Shown: one piece after another, positions 38,349 through 46,979 of the stretch | Numbering within the stretch: position 1 is the stretch's first letter | Layout of the letters: every line of letters starts with the position of its first letter | Assembly (NCBI RefSeq): GCF_001428485.1 | Contig: NZ_LMHS01000001.1 | Coordinates: 310,404 to 374,403 of the forward strand | Direction of reading: 5' to 3' | Source of the DNA: Microbacterium sp. Root180 | GTDB taxonomy: Bacteria > Actinomycetota > Actinomycetes > Actinomycetales > Microbacteriaceae | Length of the DNA: 64,000 nt | The notes under the pieces: model-generated | Told to the model about the DNA's origin: nothing | The model's database searches: none | Seen by the model: only the letters and a program-made list of their open reading frames with translations | Program-made: the position numbers and the translations under genes

Positions 38349-39785
38349 TCAGGCGTGGATCCACACCTCGGTGCCGACATCCAGCCAGTCGTACAGCGCC
38401 TTGGCGGTGCTGATCGGCATGTTCACGCATCCGTGGCTCATCGGGTTGCCGAAGTTGCTGTGCCAGTAGGCCCCGTGGAAGGCCTGGTCGCCGTTGAAGT
38501 ACGCGACCCAGGGGATGTCCGCCGTGCAGTACTCCGCGCCCGGGAAGCACCCCATGTCCTGGATCGGCACGAAGGCGAAGACCCGGAAGTGGCCCTGCGT
38601 GGTCGGCGTGTGCGCCAAGCCGGAGGAGATCGGGAACGAACGGGCGACCTTGTCGTTCTCGAACATGTACAGCGTCTGGGTGCCGAGGTCGACTTCGACG
38701 CGGCGCTCGACGGCCGCCGTCGCGAACTCGGTCTCGGCCACGGGCAGCAGGAAGCGGCCGTCGCCCGATGCGAGCTGCGCGGCGAACTGGCTCGCGACGT
38801 CGCCGGTGTCTCCGAGGACGCGCCCTGTCACGCCGGGGGCGAGCTCGCGCAGCACCTCGCCGGCGGAGTCGGTGATCACGCGGGCATCGACCGGAGCGCG
38901 ATCGACCGCTGCGGCGAGCGTCGGCACGAGCTCTTCGATCGCCGCTTCGTCGGCCGTGATCTCGAAGGTGCCGTCGTCGCCGGGGCCCACCGTGAGCCAC
39001 GACTGGGCGACGGCGGCCGACACGGGAACGACTCGCTCGTCGCCGACGTAGAACCCGGCGGTCTTGAGGATGGTGTTGAGCTGGTCGGCCGTGGACTCGG
39101 CGACGTAGGTCGGCGTCGTCGCCTGAACGGGTGCGAGGGTCGGCGCGAGCTCGACCTCGGTCTGTCCGGACTGGAACGCGTCCTGCAGGGCTGCGCGCAC
39201 GAGTTCGACGTCGATGCCTTCGCCCTCCTCGGCGGCATCGGCGACGTACGCGCCCGATTCCTCATCGAAGGCGATCGTCGCGTCGATCGGGTCGGTGTAG
39301 AGCTGGGGCGCTCCGGCGCGAAGCGCGGACGTCGCGGCGTCGTCGTCGATCGAGACCTCGGCGACCGCGGATGCCGGGAACCAGGCCGTCACGTTCCAGA
39401 GCGGGTGCTCGGCGTACGCGGCCTCGACCATGGCCTGCGCGTCGACGGAGGCGCCGAGGTCGGCGCCCGTCACGACGGCGTCGCCCCCTTCGCCGGTGAG
39501 CACGATCGTGGTGCTGGCGAGACGCTGCTGAACGGCGTCGATCGCCGCGCCGGGCGTGAGGAGACCGACGCCCACACCTGCCACGGCGGTGCCGGGGGCG
39601 ATGAGGATGAGGGAGGATGCCGCAAGGGCGATCACTGCCGCACCGGCGCCGAGGCCGATCCACAGTGCCTTGCGACTCTTGCGAGGGCGGGGCTCGGCCG
39701 GGGCCCAGGCATAGGCGGGGGAATCAGGACCGCCCGCGTTCGGCAGCGCATCGTCGACGCGCTCGTCGGTCACGAGATCCGTCAC
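38349..39785 (-). CDS. L,D-transpeptidase (YkuD domain) with N-terminal membrane anchor
   Basis: A 478-residue cell-wall enzyme. The N-terminal 38 residues are cytoplasmic and Pro/Arg-rich, followed by a TM helix (about residues 39-62, LWIGLGAGAAVIALAASSLI). An extracellular region of about 270 residues with PG_binding_4-like repeats follows. The C-terminal YkuD domain (about 360-478) has the active-site block AFHGAYWHSNFGNPMSHGCV, in which the last Cys is the nucleophile and the His residues assist. It would make 3-3 peptidoglycan cross-links or attach proteins. GTG 39785 is preferred over the longer TTG frame because a G-rich ribosome binding site (39793-39798) lies just upstream. Confidence 0.92.
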   Translation of the reverse strand: MTDLVTDERVDDALPNAGGPDSPAYAWAPAEPRPRKSRKALWIGLGAGAAVIALAASSLILIAPGTAVAGVGVGLLTPGAAIDAVQQRLASTTIVLTGEGGDAVVTGADLGASVDAQAMVEAAYAEHPLWNVTAWFPASAVAEVSIDDDAATSALRAGAPQLYTDPIDATIAFDEESGAYVADAAEEGEGIDVELVRAALQDAFQSGQTEVELAPTLAPVQATTPTYVAESTADQLNTILKTAGFYVGDERVVPVSAAVAQSWLTVGPGDDGTFEITADEAAIEELVPTLAAAVDRAPVDARVITDSAGEVLRELAPGVTGRVLGDTGDVASQFAAQLASGDGRFLLPVAETEFATAAVERRVEVDLGTQTLYMFENDKVARSFPISSGLAHTPTTQGHFRVFAFVPIQDMGCFPGAEYCTADIPWVAYFNGDQAFHGAYWHSNFGNPMSHGCVNMPISTAKALYDWLDVGTEVWIHA

Positions 39786-39891
39786 TGTTTCACCCCCCGG
39801 TTGTGAGCAACTCTCCACCAATGGTAAAGGACGCGCGGGGGATGGCCGGCAACGTACTCATCACAAAGGCGGACTCGCAGGGTACGTGCGG

Positions 39892-40368
39892 CTACTCCGC
39901 AGGCGCGCAGAGCTCTTCGAACTGCTGCATCGTCGTCTGGAGATCGGTGCCCACCTCGGCGAACTCCGCGGACTTCGCCTCGTCGCCCTCGATGATGGCG
40001 GGCAGGAGGTCGGCGACGTTCTCGAAGAGCTCCTGCAGCGACGGCAGGAGGGCCGCCACCTCCTCATTGGTCACCTGGCTGCTCGCGTCGGCGATGCTCG
40101 CGGCCGCGGCGTGGAACGCCTCCGCCGCGGCGGTCGCGTCCTCGCTCGTCGCCTGCTCGAACTCGTCGGTCGCCGAAGTGATCGTGTCGGTCACGAGCTG
40201 GCACGCCTCTGCAGTCGTCTGACCGTCGCCTGAGCCGCCGCCGGCGGAGGTAGAGGGGGCCGACGAGCCCGATGGGGCAGGCCCTCCGGTGCAGGCGGTC
40301 AGCCCGGCGAGGGCTCCTGCGGCGATGACGATGGCTGCGAAACGGCGGGAGAGAACAGTCGTGCGCAT
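39892..40368 (-). CDS. Small predicted lipoprotein of unknown function
   Basis: A 158-residue exported lipoprotein. The signal peptide ends in the lipobox LAGLTAC (Cys near residue 26). A Gly/Ser linker follows, then a mostly helical acidic domain (TAEACQLVTDTITSATDEFE, then AFHAAAASIADASSQVTNEE) with one Cys near each end that could pair. I recognise no enzyme motif. ATG 40368 is supported by TACAGT exactly 6 nt upstream on this strand (leaderless). It is transcribed divergently from the ROK regulator, and the 150-bp space between them holds both promoters. Confidence 0.7.
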   Translation of the reverse strand: MRTTVLSRRFAAIVIAAGALAGLTACTGGPAPSGSSAPSTSAGGGSGDGQTTAEACQLVTDTITSATDEFEQATSEDATAAAEAFHAAAASIADASSQVTNEEVAALLPSLQELFENVADLLPAIIEGDEAKSAEFAEVGTDLQTTMQQFEELCAPAE

Positions 40369-40481
40369 CGTCCCACTGTAAGCGACGGCGTCGGGAACGG
40401 GCGCCCGGCGGGGTTCTGGCCACGATGACGGCACGGAATGTAACAGTTTTGTAAATACGCCGTTCAAACCCCTTCAAAGAG

Positions 40482-40510
40482 TTGCGGCATGTTTGTTCGT
40501 AAGGTCTACT
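40482..40510 (+). promoter_or_regulatory. Promoter of the ROK regulator gene
   Basis: TTGCGG (40482-40487) and TCTACT (40505-40510) are 17 nt apart; ATG follows after 7 nt, so the transcript is leaderless. The operator fills the whole spacer and -10 box. Confidence 0.6.
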
Positions 40511-40520
40511 AACAAACATG
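40488..40520. promoter_or_regulatory. ROK autoregulatory operator
   Basis: CATGTTTGTT (40488-40497) and AACAAACATG (40511-40520) are exact inverted repeats 13 nt apart; the symmetry continues inward (GTA and TAC). It covers the spacer, -10 box and start codon of the ROK gene, as expected for autorepression. Confidence 0.8.
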
Positions 40521-41717
40521 TCTGCATCGGAAGTGCAGCGCGGCTCTTCCACACTCGAGTCGCCGCACCCTTCAGGAACCGGCACCGGCCGTGGGTTCGG
40601 TCCCGGGCGCACGCTGCGCCAGGGCGCCAAGGTGCTCCCCGAGCACGCGCGCGGCCACAACCGCTCGCTCCTGCTGCAGACGCTGTTCCACCAGGGCGCG
40701 ATGAGCCGCGCCGACCTCTCGCGTGAGACCGGCCTCACGCGTGTCACGATCAGCGACCTCGTCGCCGAATTGATCGCCGACGGATTCGTCGCCGAGATCG
40801 GCGTGCGTGAGGCGTCCGGTCCCGGCAAGCCCGCGATGCTCGTCGACCTCGACCGCGCCGGCCACCGCATCGTCGGCATCGACCTGTCGGGGAGCGAGTC
40901 CTTCATCGGCGCCGTGCTCACCCTCGACGGCGACATCGTCGCCCGCCGCGAGGTCGACCTCCCCGCTGCCGACGACGTCGTGGCCACCGTCGTCGAGCTT
41001 GCACGCGTGCTCGTGGCGGACTCTCACGCCCCCGTCCTCGGGATCGGCGTCGGCACGCCCGGCGTCGTCGACGACCGCGGCGTGATCCTCACGGCGCCCA
41101 ACTTCGGCTGGGCCGGCTTCGACCTCGAGGGCGCGCTGCAGAACGCGCTCGCTCTCCCGGTGCTCGTCGCCAACGACGCCAACGCCGCCGTCCTCGCCGA
41201 GTACACCTTCGGCGGCGCCGGCGACGACGTTCTGCTCGTGAAGGTCGGCCGCGGCGTCGGCTCGGGCCTCCTCGCCGCCGGGCAGCCCATGCGCGGCAGC
41301 CGCTTCGCCGCGGGCGAGATCGGCCACGTCACCGTCGGCACCGACGGCGGCCCGGTCTGCGTGTGCGGCAAGGTCGGATGCCTCGAGGCGTGGCTCTCCG
41401 TGCCGTCGCTGTCGCAGCGGCTGAGCGAGGCATCCGCTCCGTCCGACCGCGAAGGCATCCTGCGTGACGCGGGCGAGCGGCTGGGCATCGCCCTGGCCCC
41501 CGTCGTCGGCGCCCTCGACCTGTCGGAGATCGTGCTCTCCGGCCCCCCCGAACTTCTCGACGGACCTCTCGCGGAAGCGACCGTCGAGACACTCCGCGCT
41601 CGGACGCTGGCGCAGTTCCACGACAGCGTGCGCGTGCGGATGACGGAGCAAGGCCAGGACATCGTCCTGCGCGGCGCCGCCGTCATGGTCCTGTCAGGAC
41701 AACTCGGGGTGTCGTGA
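40518..41717 (+). CDS. ROK-family transcriptional repressor (NagC/XylR type)
   Basis: A 399-residue repressor. A disordered N-terminus precedes a winged helix (about residues 45-105: NRSLLLQTLFHQGAMSRADL, GLTRVTISDLVAELIADGFV), then a ROK sugar-binding domain (VGIDLSGSESFIGAVLTLDG, VGTPGVVDDRG, ANDANAAVLAEYTFGG). The ROK zinc motif is present as GEIGHVTVGTDGGPVCVCGK, continued by VGCLEAW. It heads an operon with sugar-uptake and amino-sugar genes, so GlcNAc or a phosphorylated form is the likely inducer. The ATG lies inside its own operator. Confidence 0.9.
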   Translation: MSASEVQRGSSTLESPHPSGTGTGRGFGPGRTLRQGAKVLPEHARGHNRSLLLQTLFHQGAMSRADLSRETGLTRVTISDLVAELIADGFVAEIGVREASGPGKPAMLVDLDRAGHRIVGIDLSGSESFIGAVLTLDGDIVARREVDLPAADDVVATVVELARVLVADSHAPVLGIGVGTPGVVDDRGVILTAPNFGWAGFDLEGALQNALALPVLVANDANAAVLAEYTFGGAGDDVLLVKVGRGVGSGLLAAGQPMRGSRFAAGEIGHVTVGTDGGPVCVCGKVGCLEAWLSVPSLSQRLSEASAPSDREGILRDAGERLGIALAPVVGALDLSEIVLSGPPELLDGPLAEATVETLRARTLAQFHDSVRVRMTEQGQDIVLRGAAVMVLSGQLGVS

Positions 41718-41790
41718 CGGACACCCATTCCCCCCCGGATGGGTCACCCGGCCCGACCGAAACCACCAAGAGAAATCTAAGGAAGACACC

Positions 41791-43077
41791 ATGAACAAGA
41801 AGCTCGGAGCCCTCGCGCTCGTCGGCGCTTCGGCTGTCGTTCTGGCCGGATGTGCAGGCGGCGGCGAAGCAGCCCCCAGCGAGCCCGCGACCGGCGACCT
41901 GACCGTGTGGCTGGTCGGCGCTGACACGCCGCAGACGGCCCGCGACTACCTCAAGGAGACCTTCGAGGAGGAGAACGACGGCTGGACGCTCACCATCGAG
42001 GAGAAGACCTGGGCCGACGTCTCCGACACCTACGAGGCTGCGCTGTCGTCCAACGACGCGCCGGACGTCGTCGAGGTCGGGAACACGCAGGCCATCGGCT
42101 TCGCCGACAAGGGCCTGTTCCTCGACATCACCGACATCCAGGAGCAGCTCGGCGGCGACGACCTGCTTCCGGGTCTCGTCGAGGCCGGCACCTACGACGG
42201 CTCGCTGTGGGCCGCGCCGTACTACGCCGGTGGCCGCGTCGTGTTCTACACGCCGCAGATCGTCGGCGACACGCTCCCGGCGACCCTCGAGGACTACATC
42301 GCGCTGGGCACGGACCTGACCACCTCGACCGTCTCGGGTATCTACGCGCCGGGTCGTGACTGGTACAACGCCCTTCCGTACGTCTGGGCCAACGGCGGCG
42401 AGATCGCCGTGCAGGACGGCGACGTGTGGGACGCGCAGTTCGGCAGCCCCGAGAGCGTCAAGGGCCTCGAGATGCTGCAGGACGTCTACGAGAACGCCAC
42501 CGTGGCACCCGTCGACGGCAACGAGCGTCTCGGCAACATCGCGTTCTGCGCGGGCGAGGTCGGCTTCCTGTCGACCCCGGCATGGGCCGAGGGCAACCTG
42601 ACCGGCGCATGGCCGTGGGGTGACGAGGCCGCCGGTGAAGAGGTTTCCAACGGATGCCCCGACACCTACGCCAAGGACCTCGGCGCGTTCGCCCTTCCCG
42701 GCCTCGAAGAGGGCGAGACCGCCCCGATCTTCGCCGGTGGCTCGAACGTCGCCGTCGCCTACAAGAGCGACGCCCCGGGCAAGGCTCAGGCCGCGCTCGA
42801 GATCATGCTCTCCTCGGGCTACCAGGAGCTCCTGGCCGCTCAGGGCCTGGTCCCCGGCATCAAGTCGGCCGCTTCGGCGCTGCCCGACACCGACTCGGCC
42901 AAGGCTCAGGCCGAGGCTCTGGCGAACTCGAAGTTCACCCCGGCCAGCCCCAACTGGGGCGAGGTCGAGGCGGCGCAGATCATCCCCGACGCGCTCGTGC
43001 GCATCGCTCAGGGTGAGGACGTCCAGACGGTGGCCGACGAGCTCGACCAGCAGATCGAGGACATCCTCAACAAGTAA
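41791..43077 (+). CDS. Sugar ABC transporter substrate-binding lipoprotein (probable chito-oligosaccharide/GlcNAc)
   Basis: A 428-residue class I solute-binding protein. Signal peptide with lipobox VVLAGC (Cys near residue 22). Typical family pieces are GDLTVWLVGADTPQTARDYL, APDVVEVGNTQAIGFADKGL, GSLWAAPYYAGGRVVFY and FAGGSNVAVAYKSDAPGKAQ. It resembles the chitobiose/GlcNAc binding proteins NgcE and DasA; specificity is inferred from nagB, the kinase and the ROK repressor in the same operon. AAGGAAG lies 7-9 nt before the ATG. An intercistronic hairpin follows, which would favour high expression of this protein over the permeases. Confidence 0.9.
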   Translation: MNKKLGALALVGASAVVLAGCAGGGEAAPSEPATGDLTVWLVGADTPQTARDYLKETFEEENDGWTLTIEEKTWADVSDTYEAALSSNDAPDVVEVGNTQAIGFADKGLFLDITDIQEQLGGDDLLPGLVEAGTYDGSLWAAPYYAGGRVVFYTPQIVGDTLPATLEDYIALGTDLTTSTVSGIYAPGRDWYNALPYVWANGGEIAVQDGDVWDAQFGSPESVKGLEMLQDVYENATVAPVDGNERLGNIAFCAGEVGFLSTPAWAEGNLTGAWPWGDEAAGEEVSNGCPDTYAKDLGAFALPGLEEGETAPIFAGGSNVAVAYKSDAPGKAQAALEIMLSSGYQELLAAQGLVPGIKSAASALPDTDSAKAQAEALANSKFTPASPNWGEVEAAQIIPDALVRIAQGEDVQTVADELDQQIEDILNK

Positions 43078-43095
43078 GTCCCCCCGGAGGTGAGG

Positions 43096-43117
43096 GGTCC
43101 CGGTTCCGACCGGGACC
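43096..43117 (+). promoter_or_regulatory. Intercistronic hairpin after the binding-protein gene
   Basis: GGTCCCGGT-tccg-ACCGGGACC is a perfect 9-bp stem with a 4-nt loop, 18 nt after the stop, with further GGGG/CCCC pairing outside. It probably protects the upstream mRNA or ends part of the transcripts. The rest of the 184-bp gap shows no gene. Confidence 0.75.
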
Positions 43118-43261
43118 GGGACCCCTTCATCCGGACCGAGCCCTCGGCCAGACTCAGGACATGCACGCCTGCGCCTGACCCGGAGAACGGTCCTCCCCGT
43201 CCACATCCCAGATCGCCGGACGCATCGTCGTGCCCGGCCGCAACACCAGAGAGGAGACGAC

Positions 43262-44236
43262 ATGAGCGACACCGCCACCGCCACTCGCCCCGCGGCGAAG
43301 CCCCCGCGCGAGAACCGCCCACCCGTCTCACGAGAGAAGGCGCGCGCCCGCCGCGATGCGCGCAGCGCCTGGACGCTGCTGGCACCGTCCCTGATCATCC
43401 TCGGCGTCATGGTCGCCTACCCCGCGGTGCTCATGGTCATCCAGTCGTTCACCGACTACACCGTGCGCAACAAGGTGCAGGGCACGATGCCGAACTTCGT
43501 CGGCTTCGAGAACTACCTCGACCTGTTCACGCAGTCCGACTTCCCGGCCGTGCTGATCCGCAGTCTCGCGCTCATGGTCGTGATGACCGTCTTCATCATG
43601 GTGTTCGGCGTCCTGATCGCGATCCTCATGACGCGTCTCGGCCGCGCCTGGCGCATCGTCGTGTCGGTCGGCCTGCTGCTCGCCTGGGCGATGCCGCCAC
43701 TGACGGCGACCGTCGTGTGGGGCTGGATCTTCGACACCCAGTACGGCCTGGTCAACTGGGCGCTCAACACCATCACCGGCACCGAGAACTGGACCAACCA
43801 CTCCTGGCTGCTCAACCCGCTCTCGTTCTTCTTCGTCCTCACCATCATCGTCGTCTGGCAGGGTGTGCCCTTCGTGGCCTTCACCACGTACGCCGGCCTC
43901 GGCCAGGTGCCCGCCGAGGTGCTCGAGGCGTCGTCGCTGGACGGCTCGACCGGGTGGAAGCGCTTCTGGGCGATCGTCTTCCCCTACATCCGCAGCGTCC
44001 TCACGGTGGTGCTGGTGCTCCAGATCATCTGGAACCTGCGCATCTTCACCCAGGTGTACGCCCTGCAGAGTCGCGGCGGCATCGCTCGCGAGACCAACGT
44101 GATCGGCACTTTCCTGTTCCGCCAAGGCCCCGGGGAAGTGGCATTCACGGCGGCGATCGGTGTCGTCATGGTCATCCTGCTGCTCGTCCTCTCCTGGGGT
44201 TACGTGCGCACCACCCTCAAGGAGGAGGAACTGTGA
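43262..44236 (+). CDS. Sugar ABC transporter permease (MalF-like)
   Basis: A 324-residue inner-membrane permease with six helices from about residue 40. The cytoplasmic coupling motif appears as GQVPAEVLEASSLDGSTGWKR (EAA loop, about residues 215-235). FVGFENYLDLF and VVWGWIFDTQYGLVNW are typical of the MalF subfamily. GAGGAGACG lies just before the ATG at 43262. Its stop overlaps the next GTG by 4 nt. Partner ATPase is not encoded nearby and would have to be a shared MsiK-type protein. Confidence 0.93.
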   Translation: MSDTATATRPAAKPPRENRPPVSREKARARRDARSAWTLLAPSLIILGVMVAYPAVLMVIQSFTDYTVRNKVQGTMPNFVGFENYLDLFTQSDFPAVLIRSLALMVVMTVFIMVFGVLIAILMTRLGRAWRIVVSVGLLLAWAMPPLTATVVWGWIFDTQYGLVNWALNTITGTENWTNHSWLLNPLSFFFVLTIIVVWQGVPFVAFTTYAGLGQVPAEVLEASSLDGSTGWKRFWAIVFPYIRSVLTVVLVLQIIWNLRIFTQVYALQSRGGIARETNVIGTFLFRQGPGEVAFTAAIGVVMVILLLVLSWGYVRTTLKEEEL

Positions 44237-45204
44237 GCACCCAGATCAGCACCGGCACGCAGCTGGGCATCGTCGGGGTCGACGAGGTCCTCGGCGAGGT
44301 CGGCAACGCCAAGAAGCCCAAGCGCGGCTCGATCGACGCCCGCCGGCCGTCCCCCCGGCGGATCGTGACGCGGACGTTCCTCAACCTCGCCGCGCTCGTC
44401 GTCTTCGTGGCCTCGGTGTTCCCTGTGTACTACATGGTGAATCTGTCGTTCACGCCGAACTCGAAGATCATCAGCCGCAACCCGAGCTTGTTCCCCTTCG
44501 ACTTCACGTTCAGCAACTACAACTCCGCCTGGAACCGCGAGGCCGCGCCCGGGCAGACGGACTTCGTGCACGCGCTGGGATCGACGATCACCGTCACGGC
44601 GGGCGTGCTCATCGTGACGCTGCTGTTCGCCTTCCTCGCCTCCATCGCGGTGGCCCGCTTCAAGTTCAAGGGTCGCTGGACCTTCATCGTCGCCGTGCTC
44701 GTCGTGCAGATGATCCCCGGCGAGGCGATGATGTTCACGATCTACGGCATGATCGACGACTGGCGCCTCATGAACACGCTGCTCGGTCTCGGCATCGTCT
44801 ACGTCGCCATGGTCGTTCCGTTCACGATCTGGACGCTGCGCGGATTCGTCGCCGGCGTCCCCGCCGACCTCGAGGAAGCGGCCATGATCGACGGGTGCAC
44901 CAAGTCGCAGGCGTTCTGGAAGGTCACCTTCCCGCTGCTCGCCCCCGGCCTCGTCGCGACCGGCATCTTCGCCTTCATCCAGGCGTGGAACGAGTTCACG
45001 ATGGCCCTCCTCTTCCTGCGCGGATACAACCTCACGCTCATGCCGTGGCTGAACGCCTTCCAGTCCTCGTCGGTCGGCGGCGCCGTGAACTGGGGTGCCG
45101 TCATGGCCGGCTCGACGATGATCGCGATCCCCGTCGTCATCTTCTTCCTGTTCGTTCAGGGGAAGATGACCGGCGGCCTGGTGTCGGGGGCGGTCAAGGG
45201 CTGA
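44233..45204 (+). CDS. Sugar ABC transporter permease (MalG-like)
   Basis: A 323-residue permease, six helices. The EAA loop reads GVPADLEEAAMIDGCTKSQA (about residues 214-233), and the C-terminus GAVMAGSTMIAIPVVIFFLF is typical of MalG partners. GTG at 44233 is chosen because it overlaps the previous stop (GTGA) and GGAGGAGGAA lies directly upstream. The longer frame covers the first permease and is a shadow. The N-terminal 50 residues are cytoplasmic and basic. Confidence 0.93.
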   Translation: MSTQISTGTQLGIVGVDEVLGEVGNAKKPKRGSIDARRPSPRRIVTRTFLNLAALVVFVASVFPVYYMVNLSFTPNSKIISRNPSLFPFDFTFSNYNSAWNREAAPGQTDFVHALGSTITVTAGVLIVTLLFAFLASIAVARFKFKGRWTFIVAVLVVQMIPGEAMMFTIYGMIDDWRLMNTLLGLGIVYVAMVVPFTIWTLRGFVAGVPADLEEAAMIDGCTKSQAFWKVTFPLLAPGLVATGIFAFIQAWNEFTMALLFLRGYNLTLMPWLNAFQSSSVGGAVNWGAVMAGSTMIAIPVVIFFLFVQGKMTGGLVSGAVKG

Positions 45205-45247
45205 TGCGCGCGTCACTGCACACCCTCTCCCACGGGGAGACGGGGCG

Positions 45248-46174
45248 ATGAAGGTCGGGCTCGACGTCGGCGGGACCAAGACCGATGCGGTCGCCGTCGA
45301 CGCGGCCGGAACGATCGTCGGTCGCGTGCGTCTCGCGACCGGATGGGGGCCGGATGCCGTCATCGCGACGGTGATCGGAGCCGTCCGTGAGCTCGGCGCC
45401 CAGTCCGGAGTCGACTCCTCGGCGATCCGCTCCGTCGGTGTCGGCATCCCCGGTCAGATCGAGCCGGGCACCGGTCGTGTCGTCCATGCGGTGAACCTCG
45501 GCGTGGACGTGCTCGACCTCGTGGCGGCCACGCAGCCCGCGCTCGGAGTGCCGGTCGGAGTCGAGAACGACGTCAAGGCCGCAGCCCTGGGCGCCTTCGC
45601 GCTGCACGGCGGCTCGGGCTCGATGGCCTACCTCAACCTCGGCACCGGCATCGCAGCCGGAATCGTGAGCGAGGGCAGCCTCTGGCGCGGCGCTCGCGGT
45701 ACGGCCGGCGAGGTGGGCCACATCTCCGTCGACCCGGGCGGCCCGCTGTGCCGCTGCGGCCAGCACGGCTGCATCGAGGCCTTCGCGGGCGGCGGCGCGA
45801 TCGCCGAGCGCTGGGGTCGTGCGGGCGCGCTCCCCATCCGGGACGTGTTCGACGCGGCCGATGCCGGTGACGCCGAGGCGCGCGGGCTCCGGGCGGGTCT
45901 GGCGCGCGGCGTCGCCGCCGCCGTCCGCGTGCTGGTGCTGACCGCCGACGTCGACACGGTCGTGTTCGGCGGGGGGATCACCGCCCTCGGCGACCGGCTC
46001 ATGTCGGATGTCCGGGCCGAGCTCGCCGCCAGTGCCGAGGCATCCCCGTTCATGCGCTCGCTGCGCCTCGAGCAGCGCGTCGAGCTCCTTCCCGCCGGCT
46101 CGCCCGCGGCCGCCCTCGGGGCGGCGCTCGTCGGCGCGGCGCGCGACACGGAGGGTGCGCTGACCCATGGCTGA
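45248..46174 (+). CDS. ROK-family sugar kinase (probable N-acetylglucosamine kinase)
   Basis: A 308-residue kinase without a DNA-binding domain. It has the ATP motif GLDVGGTKTDAVAV at the N-terminus, GIPGQIEPGTGRV, ENDVKAAALGAF, the ROK block GEVGHISVDPGGPLCRCGQH with zinc Cys residues, and FGGGITALGDRL near the C-terminus. It would phosphorylate GlcNAc or glucose after import by the preceding transporter. ATG 45248 follows GGGGAGACGGGGCG. Its stop overlaps nagB by 8 nt. Confidence 0.9.
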   Translation: MKVGLDVGGTKTDAVAVDAAGTIVGRVRLATGWGPDAVIATVIGAVRELGAQSGVDSSAIRSVGVGIPGQIEPGTGRVVHAVNLGVDVLDLVAATQPALGVPVGVENDVKAAALGAFALHGGSGSMAYLNLGTGIAAGIVSEGSLWRGARGTAGEVGHISVDPGGPLCRCGQHGCIEAFAGGGAIAERWGRAGALPIRDVFDAADAGDAEARGLRAGLARGVAAAVRVLVLTADVDTVVFGGGITALGDRLMSDVRAELAASAEASPFMRSLRLEQRVELLPAGSPAAALGAALVGAARDTEGALTHG

Positions 46175-46946
46175 GGTCGTCATCGTCCCGGGCGCCGCCG
46201 ATGGCGGTGCCGTCGTCGCCGACGAGATCGTGCGGCTCGTGCGCGCGCACCCCGCGACGGTGCTGGGACTCGCGACCGGCTCGACCCCGCTGCCGGTGTA
46301 CGAGGCCCTGCGTCCGCGCCTGGCGGGCGTCGACGTCAGCCGCGTGCGCGGCTTCGCGCTCGACGAGTACGTGGGACTGGATGCCGCGCACCCGGAGAGC
46401 TACCGCTCCGTGATCGCGCGGGAGGTCGTCGAGCCGCTCCGCCTGGATCCCGCGCTGATCCGTGTGCCCAACGGCTCCCTCGACGGGATCGAGCACGCGG
46501 GCGACGACTACGAGCGGGCGATCCACGACGCCGGCGGCGTCGACCTGCAGATCCTCGGCATCGGCACCGACGGCCACATCGGCTTCAACGAGCCCGGCTC
46601 GTCGTTCGCGTCACTGACCCGCGTGAAGACGCTGACCGAGCAGACCCGCGAAGACAATGCGCGGTTCTTCGACTCGATCGACGACGTCCCGCGACACTGC
46701 ATCACGCAGGGCCTCGGCACGATCATGCGCGCACGCCACCTCGTCCTCCTCGCCTTCGGCGAGGGAAAGGCGGAGGCCGTCGCGGGCGCGGTCGAGGGCC
46801 CGGTGACGGCGTCGCTCCCGGGCTCGGCGATCCAGCTGCATCCGCACGCCACGGTGATCGTCGACGAGGCCGCGGCATCCCATCTCGCCCACGCCGATTA
46901 CTACCGCTACGCGTTCGCGAACAAGCCCGACTGGCAGGGACTCTGA
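46167..46946 (+). CDS. nagB: Glucosamine-6-phosphate deaminase
   Basis: A 259-residue isomerase/deaminase converting glucosamine-6-P to fructose-6-P and ammonia. Motifs: VLGLATGSTPLPVYEAL, the active-site region RGFALDEYVGLDAAHPESYR (catalytic Asp), and the catalytic block DLQILGIGTDGHIGFNEPGS around residue 135. The C-terminus ADYYRYAFANKP is typical. ATG 46167 overlaps the kinase stop by 8 nt. It is the last gene of the ROK-led operon and links it firmly to amino-sugar use. Confidence 0.96.
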   Translation: MAEVVIVPGAADGGAVVADEIVRLVRAHPATVLGLATGSTPLPVYEALRPRLAGVDVSRVRGFALDEYVGLDAAHPESYRSVIAREVVEPLRLDPALIRVPNGSLDGIEHAGDDYERAIHDAGGVDLQILGIGTDGHIGFNEPGSSFASLTRVKTLTEQTREDNARFFDSIDDVPRHCITQGLGTIMRARHLVLLAFGEGKAEAVAGAVEGPVTASLPGSAIQLHPHATVIVDEAAASHLAHADYYRYAFANKPDWQGL

Positions 46947-46967
46947 CCGCAGTGGGCGGTGCGGGTG

Positions 46968-46979
46968 TACCGTGACGCC
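46968..46979 (+). promoter_or_regulatory. Leaderless promoter -10 box
   Basis: TACCGT (46968-46973) lies exactly 6 nt before ATG 46980. Confidence 0.5.

Noticed and set aside
40518..46174. Two ROK genes as a duplicated regulator
   Set aside because: The second ROK protein (45248) lacks the helix-turn-helix domain and has a kinase-length architecture, so it is an enzyme.
46959..46979. GTG 46959 as start of the membrane protein
   Set aside because: It lies upstream of the TACCGT box placed exactly 6 nt before ATG 46980, and it has no ribosome binding site.
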